From Halorientalis sp. (GTDB lineage: Archaea; Halobacteriota; Halobacteria; Halobacteriales; Haloarculaceae), in assembly GCF_028275115.1 (NCBI RefSeq), contig NZ_JAQCNH010000041.1, positions 19,918-83,917 of the forward strand: 64,000 bases of DNA. Reading direction: 5' to 3'. The position numbers and the translations under genes are program-made. Shown piece after piece: positions 34,141 to 43,084 of this stretch. Every line of letters begins with the position of its first letter. Within the stretch, counting starts at the first letter, position 1. Below the pieces are notes generated by a model, which did no database searches, was not told where the DNA came from, and saw nothing but the letters and a program-made list of their open reading frames with translations.

Positions 34141-34542
34141 ATGACCGACGCTCGTTACGCCGCCCTCCTCAACAGGTTAGCCACCCACGACACCCTGGTC
34201 GAGGTGGGGGTCGGCAACCGCCCCGCCGTCGCCGCTGCCCTCGCCGACCGGGGCCAGACCGTGACTGTAACAGACGTTCACGACCGCGAGGTCCCTGCAG
34301 GCGTCCAGTTCGTCCGCGACGACGTGACCGACCCCGACAGTTCCGTGTACGCCGACGCCGACGCAGTCTATGCCCTGAACCTCCCGCCGGAACTCCACCG
34401 CCCGACCCGTGCCGTCACCCGCCGTGTGGACGCCGACCTCCTGTTCACCACTCTCGGTGGCGACCCCCCAGTAATTCCGGTCGACCGGGAGACGCTGCCC
34501 GGCGAGACGCTGTTCGTCGCCGACGACGCCCGACCTGGCTGA
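34141..34542 (+). CDS. UPF0146 family protein (methyltransferase-like fold)
   Basis: 133 aa. LVEVGVGNRPAVAAALADRG resembles a class I methyltransferase SAM-binding loop, and VYALNLPPELHRP follows as motif IV, but the protein is too short for a full enzyme. The family is conserved in archaea without known role. A TCATATG box about 30 bases upstream of ATG 34141 supports a leaderless start. Confidence 0.87.
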   Translation: MTDARYAALLNRLATHDTLVEVGVGNRPAVAAALADRGQTVTVTDVHDREVPAGVQFVRDDVTDPDSSVYADADAVYALNLPPELHRPTRAVTRRVDADLLFTTLGGDPPVIPVDRETLPGETLFVADDARPG

Positions 34543-34624
34543 CATTGCGGTGTGTAGCACTCGCCGCCCTTCGCGGCTCGACAGGTCAGAAGCGGTTTTC
34601 AACTCGGGCCGCTATTGACCGTCT

Positions 34625-35494
34625 ATGCAGGTAGATGCGGTCGTGCTCGATATCGATGGAGTCCTCGTCGATGTCGCCGACTCCTACCGCCGGGCCATCG
34701 TCGAGTCTATCGAACACGTCTACGGGGACACGGTCGACCGGGCGACCGTCCAACAGTTCAAGAACGCCGGGGGATTCAACAACGACTGGGAGCTCACCGA
34801 CGCGGCGGCGCTGTACGTGCTGGCCAGCCAGTACGGACTGGACCGCGATGTGGACGCGTTCACCGACATGATCGCCGCCACCGGCGGCGGTCTCGACGCC
34901 GCCGAGACCGTCGTCGTCAACGCCGTCGGCCCGGCCGAACGCGAGCGAATCTACGAGGCCTGGGAGACGGACCGTCTGCGCGAGGTCTTCCAGCAGCTGT
35001 ACCTCGGTAGCGACCTGTACCGTGAACTGGAAGGTGGCGAACCGGACCTCGACACGGCGGGGCTCATCAACGACGAACCGAAACTCGTCGACCCCGAGGT
35101 ACTGGCGCGTTTCCAGCGTCACTTCCACGTGGGCGTCCTCACCGGACGCCCTGCCGCCGAGGCCGACATCGCGCTGGACCGTGTCGGCCTTGAGGTGCCC
35201 GACGACCATCGGTTCACTATGGACGACTGGGCGGAAGGCAAACCCCACCCCCGCGCGCTCACGACGCTGGCCGAACGGTTCGAGGCCGACGCCGTCGCCT
35301 TCGCCGGCGACACCCTCGACGACGTTCGCACCGCTGTCAACGCGGCCGAGGCAGACCCAGACCGCACGTACCACGGCGTCGGCGTCCTCACCGGTGGCCT
35401 CACCGGCGAGTCCGGGCGGCGGAAGTACGAACGGGCCGGCGCGGACCTGGTCGTCGACTCCATCAACGACCTGCCAGGGAAACTAGCGAACTGA
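34625..35494 (+). CDS. HAD superfamily (subfamily IA) phosphatase, TIGR01548-like
   Basis: 289 aa. Motif [13 protein letters not shown] (nucleophile Asp 9, residues 6-17), motif II TGRP (about 175), Lys in EGKPHPRAL (about 205) and motif [11 protein letters not shown] are all present. The insert between motif I and II is a large helical cap with [10 protein letters not shown]. This haloarchaeal and cyanobacterial subfamily acts on small phosphate esters, but the substrate is unknown. Confidence 0.88.
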   Translation: MQVDAVVLDIDGVLVDVADSYRRAIVESIEHVYGDTVDRATVQQFKNAGGFNNDWELTDAAALYVLASQYGLDRDVDAFTDMIAATGGGLDAAETVVVNAVGPAERERIYEAWETDRLREVFQQLYLGSDLYRELEGGEPDLDTAGLINDEPKLVDPEVLARFQRHFHVGVLTGRPAAEADIALDRVGLEVPDDHRFTMDDWAEGKPHPRALTTLAERFEADAVAFAGDTLDDVRTAVNAAEADPDRTYHGVGVLTGGLTGESGRRKYERAGADLVVDSINDLPGKLAN

Positions 35495-35551
35495 CGCGGC
35501 AACGTCGGCCGCTCGCGCAACCCTTTTTGGGGCTTCGCCGTACCTACGAGT

Positions 35552-36220
35552 ATGCAAATCGCACTGCTGGGCGGTACCGGCGACATCGGTGAAGGGCTGG
35601 CGCTTCGGTTCGCCTGCGACACCGACCACGACGTGTTGATTGGCTCCCGCGACGCGAGTCGCGCCGAAAGCAACGCCCGGGAGTACGGGGTCGAACTCGA
35701 CAAGCGTGGTGTTGAGGCGGACGTGACGGGTCACGACAACGCCGACGCCGCCGCGGCCGCCGACGTGGCCGTTCTCGCGGTGCCGGCCTACCATCTCGCC
35801 GACACCGTCGCGGCCATCGAGGGCGGACTGGACGACGACACCGTCCTCGTCACCCCTGCCGTCGGGATGAAACGCGACGAGGACGGCTTCCACTACAATC
35901 GCCCCGGTGCGGGCAGCGTCACGGCTATTGCCGCCGAGGCAGCCCCCGAAGACGTGCCTGTTGTTGGCGCGTACCACAACCTGCCTGCGGCCCGCCTCGC
36001 CGACCTAGACGCCGATCTCGACGTCGATACGGCCATCGTCGGCGACGACGGCGACGCCGTCGACACGGTCACGCGCCTGAGCGAGGAGATCGAGGGCCTC
36101 CGCGCCGTCGACGCCGGCCCACTCTCCAACGCCGCCGAGATCGAGGCGATTACGCCGCTGCTCATCAACGTCGCGAAGAACAACGACGGGATGCACGACT
36201 TGGGTGTCCGGTTCGAGTGA
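35552..36220 (+). CDS. npdG: F420H2:NADP+ oxidoreductase (Fno/NpdG)
   Basis: 222 aa. It transfers hydride between coenzyme F420 and NADP. N-terminal LLGGTGDIGEGLALRFA (residues 5-21) is the nucleotide-binding loop, and IGSRDASRAESNA supplies the NADP phosphate contact. The F420-binding C-terminus includes NVAKNNDGMHDLGVRF. Length and motifs agree with the family. It follows the HAD gene by 57 bases on the same strand. Confidence 0.92.
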   Translation: MQIALLGGTGDIGEGLALRFACDTDHDVLIGSRDASRAESNAREYGVELDKRGVEADVTGHDNADAAAAADVAVLAVPAYHLADTVAAIEGGLDDDTVLVTPAVGMKRDEDGFHYNRPGAGSVTAIAAEAAPEDVPVVGAYHNLPAARLADLDADLDVDTAIVGDDGDAVDTVTRLSEEIEGLRAVDAGPLSNAAEIEAITPLLINVAKNNDGMHDLGVRFE

Positions 36221-36321
36221 CCGGAGTCGACCGACACGGGGACGAGCGACCGACCGCCCGCGCGACCGCTCGCTGTCGATAATTTCATGAACGAGGGGCG
36301 GAAACGAACGTCCATCGAGCG

Positions 36322-36672
36322 ATGGCCGGTCCGTGCCCCGCGTGCGGGCGAGGAGTCGACGCACGCCTGAACTGTCCGGATTGTGGCGACGAGTACTGTC
36401 CGGAGTGTCTGCTGCCGGACGAGCACGGCTGTCCCGGGTACCGGAGCGAGGAGCCGTCGGGCGCGGACGGCGGCCCTTCGACCGACGACAGCGGTACGGA
36501 CGGGACGGGGTCGGCCGGAGCTGACACCACCGATTCCGCTCTCGGGTGTCCGGCCTGCGGTGTCGTCGATGCGTTTCTCTACGCCTGCCCGGACTGTGGC
36601 GTGAGCCACTGTGCCGACTGCCACTCCGCAGACGCACACGGCTGTACTCCAACGGAGGTCGGCGGTTCCTGA
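36322..36672 (+). CDS. Double AN1-like zinc-finger protein
   Basis: 116 aa. Two zinc modules, CPACGRGVDARLNCPDCGDEYC...HGC (residues 5-37) and CPACGVVDAFLYACPDCGVSHC...HGC (76-110), are separated by an acidic Ser/Gly linker. Each module has the Cys/His spacing of AN1 fingers. Such proteins bind ubiquitin-like or protein partners in eukaryotes. The archaeal role is open, although a SAMP system is encoded at 49-51 kb. Confidence 0.82.
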   Translation: MAGPCPACGRGVDARLNCPDCGDEYCPECLLPDEHGCPGYRSEEPSGADGGPSTDDSGTDGTGSAGADTTDSALGCPACGVVDAFLYACPDCGVSHCADCHSADAHGCTPTEVGGS

Positions 36673-36729
36673 GCGGGAACGGTGCGCGGCGACCCCGACC
36701 GCTGCACTGTCCGGCCCGACGGCGCTCGT

Positions 36730-37503
36730 CTACAGATCCAGCGTCACCGGTTCGATCCCCCGCGCGTCGAGATAGCGCTTGATGTGCGGGTGGCGTTCGC
36801 CGATCTCTTCGGGTCGGTGGGCGTCCGAGCCGACGGTGACCGGAATCCCGTGTTCGGCGAGCACGTCGAGGAAGGCCGGTGCGGGGTGGAACTCCCCGTA
36901 CTCGTCGAGCGCGCGGCCCGCGTTGAGCTCCGGAATCGTCGCGGAGTCGACGAAACTCTCTGCGACCCGTCGGTAGTGGGCCTCTGTCGCGAACCCCCGG
37001 AGCGCGGGGTTGCGCTCCACGAGGTCGACGTGGGCGGCCACGTCGAAGAGTTCGGAGTCGATCAGCGCCACGAGGTGGTCGAAGTAGCGGTCGACGGCTG
37101 CCTGCCGGTCGTCTTCGGTCTGCTCGGCAAAATAGGGCTCGACGTGGACGTTGACACCGTCGAGGTAGTGGACGCTGCCAATGGTGTACTGGAACTCCGC
37201 CTCGGAGAGAAACCCACGGACGGCGTCTTCCTCGTCGGGATGATAGTCCATCTCGACGCCGTCGTAGATGGCGATGTCGCTCTCCTCACGGAGCCGCTCG
37301 ATCGCCTCCCGGCGACGCTCGTAGGTCTCGTCGAGGTTGAACCCCAACTGGTGTTTCTGCTCTCTGAGCGCCCCGCGGGCCGAGACGTTACAGTGATCGG
37401 CGATTCCCACACCCGTGAGACCAGCCTCGTCCGCCGCCCGAACCATCTGGAACAGGAAGCGACCGTCTGAGTACGTTGAGTGGACGTGGTAGTCCCGATC
37501 CAT
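36730..37503 (-). CDS. PHP-domain phosphoesterase (histidinol-phosphatase-like)
   Basis: 257 aa TIM-barrel metalloenzyme. The motifs are HVHSTYSDG (residues 6-14, metal ligands), IADHCNV, EMDYH, GSVHYL, AHVDLVERN and GSDAHRPEEIG. All metal-binding His and Asp positions of the PHP family are present. It could dephosphorylate histidinol phosphate, but no his genes are nearby. A TTATAG box about 30 bases upstream supports a leaderless start at 37503. Confidence 0.85.
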   Translation of the reverse strand: MDRDYHVHSTYSDGRFLFQMVRAADEAGLTGVGIADHCNVSARGALREQKHQLGFNLDETYERRREAIERLREESDIAIYDGVEMDYHPDEEDAVRGFLSEAEFQYTIGSVHYLDGVNVHVEPYFAEQTEDDRQAAVDRYFDHLVALIDSELFDVAAHVDLVERNPALRGFATEAHYRRVAESFVDSATIPELNAGRALDEYGEFHPAPAFLDVLAEHGIPVTVGSDAHRPEEIGERHPHIKRYLDARGIEPVTLDL

Positions 37504-37931
37504 CTGACATATATCTTACCGTCCGGCGCTCTATAACCCCTCGTTGCGTTTCAGTGTTCGATGTAGGTCCTGTTCCCGCCGGTCGGTGAACGGCCGGGTG
37601 TGAACGCGCCGGAACTGTGGAGCCGGCGGCTGGACCGGTGGCCCTCGCCACCGATTCTCTAAGTTCGCCCCGACCCGCGTCCGCCGGTGTCCGAGAGCGG
37701 ACACTCTCAACTGCGCCCAGTCTCGCCGTCGCCCCCGTCCTCGCGCGACAGAAACGGGACGAACGACCCGAAATACCGCCAGCGTGCGACGCCGACCGCC
37801 GCGGTTACCGTCCGCGAACCGACCATGTTCGGACGTGGCCGTGTCACGTCGAAACGGTGGCGGTGAAACCGGCAGTCGGCTTCGGGGTCGTCGGCTCTCG
37901 CGTGTCGTCGGTCGAGTTCGACCGAACTACT
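37504..37931. other. Gene-free stretch upstream of the DUF7522-like gene
   Basis: About 430 bases. Its first 35 bases hold the PHP gene promoter. The rest has open frames on the plus strand but with arginine-rich, shadow-like content. I see no RNA gene, repeat or clear promoter. Confidence 0.45.
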
Positions 37932-38366
37932 ATGAAACTCCGACGGTCACACCTGTCTGTGACCCTGAGCGAGCGTGTCTGGGACGAACTGGTGGGGCGA
38001 TACGGGACCGACCTCCGTGCGGTTATCCGATACCACCCAGTGGACTACGAATACCACATGCGTGAGGACGTTCGACGGCAGTACACCGACAGCGACGTCC
38101 AGTCGTTCGTCGACGAGGCTATCATCAATCAGCTCGGTCTGGAGTCGAAGGTTGACGCGGTCGACCTCGGCCCGTTCCGCGGTCTGGTCCGGATCTTCGA
38201 CGAGGCGTGGGTGCTCATCTGGCCGGACAGTCTCGACGAGAAGTCGGGCTTTCTCGTGACCCTCGAGCGCGACGGTTCGCCGGTCGGAATCGACGCTATC
38301 GAAGCGGTCGACGCGTACCTCGCCGACGAGATCGGGCCGCGGATGCCGTCCACTCAGTCGGTGTAG
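37932..38366 (+). CDS. Haloarchaeal protein resembling DUF7522
   Basis: 144 aa. LVGRYGTDLRAVIRYHPVDYEYHMREDVRRQY, then VDLGPFRGLVRIFDEAWVL, gives a compact alpha/beta domain that matches my memory of DUF7522 (one motif xVRDDVxxQYT and one xRATVRxF). It lacks the usual acidic N-terminus. ATG 37932 was chosen because the frame before it looks non-coding. Its last codons overlap the rli 3' end by 13 bases, tail to tail. Confidence 0.65.
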   Translation: MKLRRSHLSVTLSERVWDELVGRYGTDLRAVIRYHPVDYEYHMREDVRRQYTDSDVQSFVDEAIINQLGLESKVDAVDLGPFRGLVRIFDEAWVLIWPDSLDEKSGFLVTLERDGSPVGIDAIEAVDAYLADEIGPRMPSTQSV

Positions 38367-40183
38367 TAGTACTCGCCGTCTTTTTTTTGCTGGCGGTCGA
38401 GCTGACTGCCCGGCTTGTTGACTCGCGGACGACTGGTTCGCTCGTCGCGGCGGAAAGTCACGTCGAGGTTGGCGAGGAACTCGTTCATGCCATCGCGCAT
38501 TCCCTTTGGCGGGGAGGCCCGGCCGTATTCGGCGGGTTCGCCGTCGAAGACGAGCAGTCGGTCGGCCAGCAGGTCGATCATGTAGATGTCGTGGTCGATT
38601 ACCAGTGCGGTTGCGTCGTGGATCTCGGTGTAGCGGCGAATCGCGCCGGTCGCCAGCACACGCTGTTCCACGTCGAGGTGGGCGGAGGGTTCGTCGAGCA
38701 GGTAGAGGTCGGCGTCCTCCGAGAGACAGGCCGCGATGGCGACTCGCTGGCGCTCCCCGCCGGAGAGGTCGGTGAGATTCTGCTCCATCACCCGCTCTAG
38801 CTGGAGGGGTTCGGCGATCTCCGTCTGCCAGTACGAGGTGCCGAAGTCGTCGGCGATCGACTGGAGGAACGCGTCGACCCGCATGTGCTGGTCGATCTCG
38901 ATGTACTGCGGTTTGTAAGAGATGTCGAGGTTCGCATCGACCGCGCCCGTGTCGGGGTCGAGTCGCCCGGCGAGCAACTGGGCGAACGTCGACTTTCCGA
39001 TGCCGTTCGGGCCCACGACGCCCAGCACTTCGCCCTCGTGGATCTGGCCGGCCTCGGCTTCGAGGCTGAACTCGCCGTCGCCGTACGACTTGGTGAGTTC
39101 GGGATACTCGGCGACGACCTGGCCGCTCGTCACCGTCCGCGGCGCGTGTTCCTCGAACTCGATGGCGTCCTGCCGGATGCGCATGTTCTCGTTTTCCAGG
39201 TAGCCAGAGAGATACTCGTTGATACCGTTGCGAACCGATTTCGGCGGCGTGATGATGCCGAACGCGCCGGGACTCCCGTAGGCGAGGTGGATGTTGTCCG
39301 TCAGCAGGTCGAGGATGGCGAGGTCGTGCTCGACGACCAGCATCGAACGGTCCTCCTCGTCGGCGAGTTCGCGGATGATCCGGGCGGCGGTCACGCGCTG
39401 GCCGATGTCCAGATACGGTGTAATCTCGTCGAGGAAGTAGAAGTCGGCCTCGCGCGCTAGCGTCGCCGTCATGGCCACACGCTGGAGTTCACCACCCGAG
39501 ATGGAGTCGATGTCCTGGTCGAGGACGGCCCCGATGCCGAACCGCTCGACCAGATTGGAAAGCGCTCCGCGCTCGTCGGTCCGTTCCAGTAGCTCGCGGG
39601 TCTTCCCGTCGAACTGGTCCGGAATCTGGTCGACGTACTGTGGCTTGCGCGCGACGGTCACCTCGTCGTCGCGCAGCTCTTCGAGGTACCCCTGGAGTCC
39701 GGTGCCCCGGTACTCCTCCAGGATGGCGTCCCAGTCGGGTTCGACGTTGAACTGTCCGAGGTTGGGACGCATCTCGTTTGCGAGAATGTGGACGGCGGTC
39801 GTCTTCCCGATGCCGTTCGGGCCGAGAATCCCGGTCACCTGTCCCTCTTCCGGGGCGGGCAGCCCGTAGAGGGCGAAGGCGTTCTCGCCGTAACGGTGGA
39901 CGGGGTCTTCGTCGAGTTCGTCCGGCAGGTTGATGATCTCGATAGCGTCGAAGGGGCACTTCTCGACGCAGATACCACAGGATTCGCCCAGACAGAGTTC
40001 TTCGCTGATCGAAATCTGGTCGGGGCCGCCCTCGTAGAGCCCGGCCTCCTCGTAACGCTCGTCCCGGGTGACGATACACTCCTCACCGGTCCGGTTGGGG
40101 GGACAGAAGTTCGCACACTCGTAGTTGCACCGGTCGGGCTGGCACCTGTCGAGGTCGACGACTGCGATACTATCTTCGGCCAT
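38354..40183 (-). CDS. rli: Rli/ABCE1, ribosome-recycling ATPase
   Basis: 609 aa. The N-terminal iron-sulfur region holds eight Cys (CQPDRCNYECANFCPPN; CLGESCGICVEKCPFDA) for two 4Fe-4S clusters. Two ABC domains follow, with Walker A GPNGIGKTT (about residue 120) and GPNGIGKST (about 390), and ISGGELQRV and LSGGERQRV signatures. It splits ribosomes after termination. It starts one base after the EMC6-like stop, so they form one operon, a conserved haloarchaeal pairing. Confidence 0.96.
   Translation of the reverse strand: MAEDSIAVVDLDRCQPDRCNYECANFCPPNRTGEECIVTRDERYEEAGLYEGGPDQISISEELCLGESCGICVEKCPFDAIEIINLPDELDEDPVHRYGENAFALYGLPAPEEGQVTGILGPNGIGKTTAVHILANEMRPNLGQFNVEPDWDAILEEYRGTGLQGYLEELRDDEVTVARKPQYVDQIPDQFDGKTRELLERTDERGALSNLVERFGIGAVLDQDIDSISGGELQRVAMTATLAREADFYFLDEITPYLDIGQRVTAARIIRELADEEDRSMLVVEHDLAILDLLTDNIHLAYGSPGAFGIITPPKSVRNGINEYLSGYLENENMRIRQDAIEFEEHAPRTVTSGQVVAEYPELTKSYGDGEFSLEAEAGQIHEGEVLGVVGPNGIGKSTFAQLLAGRLDPDTGAVDANLDISYKPQYIEIDQHMRVDAFLQSIADDFGTSYWQTEIAEPLQLERVMEQNLTDLSGGERQRVAIAACLSEDADLYLLDEPSAHLDVEQRVLATGAIRRYTEIHDATALVIDHDIYMIDLLADRLLVFDGEPAEYGRASPPKGMRDGMNEFLANLDVTFRRDERTSRPRVNKPGSQLDRQQKKDGEYYYTD
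38381..38388 (+). terminator. T8 terminator inside the opposite rli coding end
   Basis: Eight T on the plus strand, 15-22 bases past the stop of the DUF7522-like gene. On the minus strand the same bases are Lys codons (QQKKDG) of Rli, so one sequence serves both purposes. Confidence 0.55.
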
Positions 40184-40184
40184 A

Positions 40185-40511
40185 TTAGAATGGGAGGGAG
40201 GTGTTCGCGGTCAGTAGGACGCCCCAGGAGACAAACCAGAGGGAGAATGTCATGAAGCCGACGTAGAGGTAGTCCTTCGCACCGAAGTCGTCGACGTCGA
40301 CGCCCAGCAGTTTCAGGAGCGGGAGCTGGACGAAGATTGCGCCAAGGACAATGAGCAGCGCGGTGTTGTTGGTCGCGGCCGCGTCGGGTGCCAACTCCGC
40401 AGTCGCTACCGAGGACGCGACGGCTGCTCCGATCCCCGCGATCGAAGACAGCGTTGTCACCTTCAGCCCGCGGACGTGGGCTGCTCGCCGCTCGGCCGTG
40501 TCCGTTGCCAT
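40185..40511 (-). CDS. EMC6-like membrane protein
   Basis: 108 aa with three membrane helices (about 18-40, 48-70, 82-104). The conserved loop GVDVDDFGAKDYLYVGFMTF lies between helices 2 and 3. Archaeal EMC6 homologs are proposed to help membrane-protein insertion with Get1/YidC-type partners. Adjacency to rli couples it to translation. ATG 40511 is the likely start; the frame upstream extends only 9 codons. Confidence 0.86.
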   Translation of the reverse strand: MATDTAERRAAHVRGLKVTTLSSIAGIGAAVASSVATAELAPDAAATNNTALLIVLGAIFVQLPLLKLLGVDVDDFGAKDYLYVGFMTFSLWFVSWGVLLTANTSLPF

Positions 40512-40701
40512 ACTCCATTTTCCGCCATCGGGCCTCAAAAACCGTTCGTTGTCGGGTCGCTGAACGCGACTCGGCCCCGGCTCCCCTTGTTTGCAAGTTA
40601 TTCACTAACACACGGCGAGCGGCCGCTACGGGGCGAGATTCGGGCAATTCCACCAGTTTGTCCATCAATCTTTATGAACCCGGCGCGCTACCACCAATGC
40701 G

Positions 40702-40980
40702 ATGGCAGAATCCGATGGGGAGACTATCGCGGACCTTCCGCCGAGCGCGAAGCTCGTGTACAAGGTGCTTGAGTACAACGGGCCGCTCACCCAGAAGGGA
40801 ATCGTCGAAGAATCCATGTTGTCTGCACGGACCGTCCGATACGCCCTGGAACGGCTCGAAGAGGTGGGGGCCGTCGACGAGGACGTCTACTTCGCCGACG
40901 CCCGGCAGAACCTCTACGAGATCGTCGACGATGCTGAGGAACAGCCCTCGGAAAGCACTGAATCGGCCGTCTCCGACTAA
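40702..40980 (+). CDS. MarR-like winged-helix protein
   Basis: 92 aa. A single winged helix-turn-helix: LPPSAKLVYKVLEYNGPLTQ, then GIVEESMLSARTVRYALERLEEVGAVDE (about residues 11-58), then an acidic tail. Haloarchaea conserve this small HTH protein next to rli. Whether it binds DNA alone is unknown. A TTTATGA box (40670-40676) 26-32 bases upstream indicates leaderless transcription. Confidence 0.82.
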   Translation: MAESDGETIADLPPSAKLVYKVLEYNGPLTQKGIVEESMLSARTVRYALERLEEVGAVDEDVYFADARQNLYEIVDDAEEQPSESTESAVSD

Positions 40981-40987
40981 CACAGCC

Positions 40988-40993
40988 TTTTTT
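40988..40993 (+). terminator. T6 terminator after the winged-helix gene
   Basis: Six T, 8-13 bases past the stop codon. Confidence 0.55.
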
Positions 40994-41157
40994 CTGACCC
41001 GTCAGCAGCGCCGCCGACGAGTCACCGGTACTCGGCCACCGTCAAGCGCACGTTCGATGAGCCCCGTGCCGCGACAGTCGACCGTTCGGTGTACGACGTT
41101 CGTGCCCGCATCCGTGTCAGTTCGGAGCCGCAAAGCGTCTGGCTCCGGGAACATGGG

Positions 41158-43032
41158 TTACGACGGGATTACGGTGATCGTCTTCCCGCGGTCGATAGCC
41201 TGCTCCAGTTCCTCGGCGATGGCGCTGCCTCGCGAGACCTGAATCTCCCCGCCCCGCGAGACGGTCGCTGTAAAGAGATACTTCCCGTCGGCTTGGACCT
41301 CGACGGTTTCGCCGGCGTGGCCCTCCATCGGGACCATCACGTGCCGGGACGTGACTTCGGGCGAGACGATCTGTCCGGGCTGGCCGCCACCGCCGCCGGA
41401 ACCGCCGCCACCGCTGGCACCGCCCGACGTGCCGCCGGGCTTCTCCGAGAGCGTCCGCACGTCGATGTCGATGCCCAGCCGGTTTTCGATGTCGGTGATC
41501 CGGCCGCCGCCTTTCCCGATGACCTGTGAGATGTCGTCGTCGTCGACCCAGACCACGGCGGTGTTTGGTCCTTTGAGGTCGACTTCGACGTGGCCGTTAG
41601 CGACCGAGCGAATCTCGCGTTCGACCTCTTGTTTGGCGATACGGTCGACACCGGAATCCCGGTTGTTGCCGTCGCCCTCCTCGTTGAGCGGGACGGTGAC
41701 GACTTGCCGATTGAAGGTGTAAATCTCGTACTCCGGCTGACCCGTCTCGAAGTCCCGGATCATGATGACCGGACGGGCGAGGTCCTCCTCCATCAGCCCC
41801 GCGGGCACCTTGACTTCGGTCGCCACGTCGTAGACCTTCTCAACGCGTCCCTCCTCGATGTAGACGACGGTGTCGACGACCTGCGGGATCATCCCGAGCT
41901 CGACGCGCCCGACGAGCCGCTGGAGCGAGTCGATGGCTCGGGTGGCGTGGACGACGCCGATCATACCCACGCCCGCGAGGCGCATGTCGGCGAACACCTC
42001 GAAGTCGTTCGTTTTGCGCACCTCGTCGTAGATGGTGTAGTCCGGCCGGACCATCAACAGCGAGTCGGCGGTCTTCGCCATCTGGCCACCCAGCTCCGTG
42101 TACTGAGTGATGTTCGGGCCGACCTGCAGGTCCCGCGGTTTCTCCATCGTCTTGACAGCGAAGTCCGCCTCGGCGAGGAACTCCGCGACGGCCTGCGCGA
42201 AGGTGGACTTCCCGGCGCCGGGCGCGCCGGAAATCAAAACGCCACGCTGGTGATCTGTGAGCCGTTCGCGGAGTTCGTCGGCGAACTCGTAGTCGTCGAG
42301 GTCGGTCTTGACGATGGGCCGAACCGCGGTGATCTCGTGGCCGTCCGCGAAGGGCGGGCTGGCGATGGCGATCCGCATGTCCCGGAACTGGACGATAGTC
42401 ATCCCGGGCTCGGAGAGCTCGATGAACCCGTCCGGGCTGGCACGAGCGCTGTTTTCGATCTCCTGGCTCCACTCTTTCAACTGGGCTTCCGTCGAGGGTT
42501 CGTCGCGGATCTCCTCGTAGTGCATCTCGCCGAGCTCGCCCCGCTTGGCCATCGGCGGGACTCCGGTCTTCAGGTGGACACTCATCGTCGTTTCGTTGAG
42601 GAACTGCTCGACCGAGAGAGTCTCGACCGCCGTCTCCTCGACGATGGGCTCGATGTACTCGACGTCGAGACCCTTGGCACCCGCGACTTCGCTCTGGACG
42701 ATATCCGAGGTGAACAGGGTCGCGTCGTGCTCGGCGGCGGTGTCGCGGATGAGCGCGTCGATGTCGCCCTCGTCGGCGCCGTGTTTCTCGGCACTGTCGG
42801 GGCGTCGGCCGACGTACTCGAGGTCGACTTCGCCGTCGTCGGCCAGGTCAGAGAGTGTCTGGAGCTCGGTCAGTCCGCTCCAGCCGCTGTCGCGGCCCTC
42901 GTTGGCCTGTGACTCCAGTTCGCCGACGACGGCCTCGGGCACGTAGATGGTCGCGCTGGCGAACTCGCCAGCTTCGACGTGGTCGGACACGCGCCCGTCG
43001 ATGACGACGCTGGTGTCCGGTACAACGTTCAT
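41158..43032 (-). CDS. PIN-domain/VirB11-like ATPase/KH protein
   Basis: 624 aa. N-terminal PIN nuclease-like domain (PDTSVVIDGR, acidic residues at DTS and ADEGDIDALI), then a type II/IV secretion-like ATPase with Walker A GAPGAGKSTF (near residue 265) and VRPDYTIYDEVRKT, then a KH domain (SQVIGKGGGRITDIENRLG), a pure Gly/Ser linker and a TRAM-like tail. It probably binds and may cleave or remodel RNA. It is conserved in archaea, with unknown target. Confidence 0.9.
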   Translation of the reverse strand: MNVVPDTSVVIDGRVSDHVEAGEFASATIYVPEAVVGELESQANEGRDSGWSGLTELQTLSDLADDGEVDLEYVGRRPDSAEKHGADEGDIDALIRDTAAEHDATLFTSDIVQSEVAGAKGLDVEYIEPIVEETAVETLSVEQFLNETTMSVHLKTGVPPMAKRGELGEMHYEEIRDEPSTEAQLKEWSQEIENSARASPDGFIELSEPGMTIVQFRDMRIAIASPPFADGHEITAVRPIVKTDLDDYEFADELRERLTDHQRGVLISGAPGAGKSTFAQAVAEFLAEADFAVKTMEKPRDLQVGPNITQYTELGGQMAKTADSLLMVRPDYTIYDEVRKTNDFEVFADMRLAGVGMIGVVHATRAIDSLQRLVGRVELGMIPQVVDTVVYIEEGRVEKVYDVATEVKVPAGLMEEDLARPVIMIRDFETGQPEYEIYTFNRQVVTVPLNEEGDGNNRDSGVDRIAKQEVEREIRSVANGHVEVDLKGPNTAVVWVDDDDISQVIGKGGGRITDIENRLGIDIDVRTLSEKPGGTSGGASGGGGSGGGGGQPGQIVSPEVTSRHVMVPMEGHAGETVEVQADGKYLFTATVSRGGEIQVSRGSAIAEELEQAIDRGKTITVIPS

Positions 43033-43084
43033 GCTGTACTGTAGGGGGCGGTCGAGGTATAAGACCCGTGATGCTGTCGCCGGG

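Noticed and set aside
37617..37931. Long N-terminal extension of the DUF7522-like gene
   Set aside because: Residues are Arg/Pro/Val-rich and unlike the acidic body; ATG 37932 fits the family start.
41390..41440. Short tandem GCC/CCG repeats
   Set aside because: They are codons of the Gly/Ser linker of the PIN-ATPase-KH protein, not an independent repeat.
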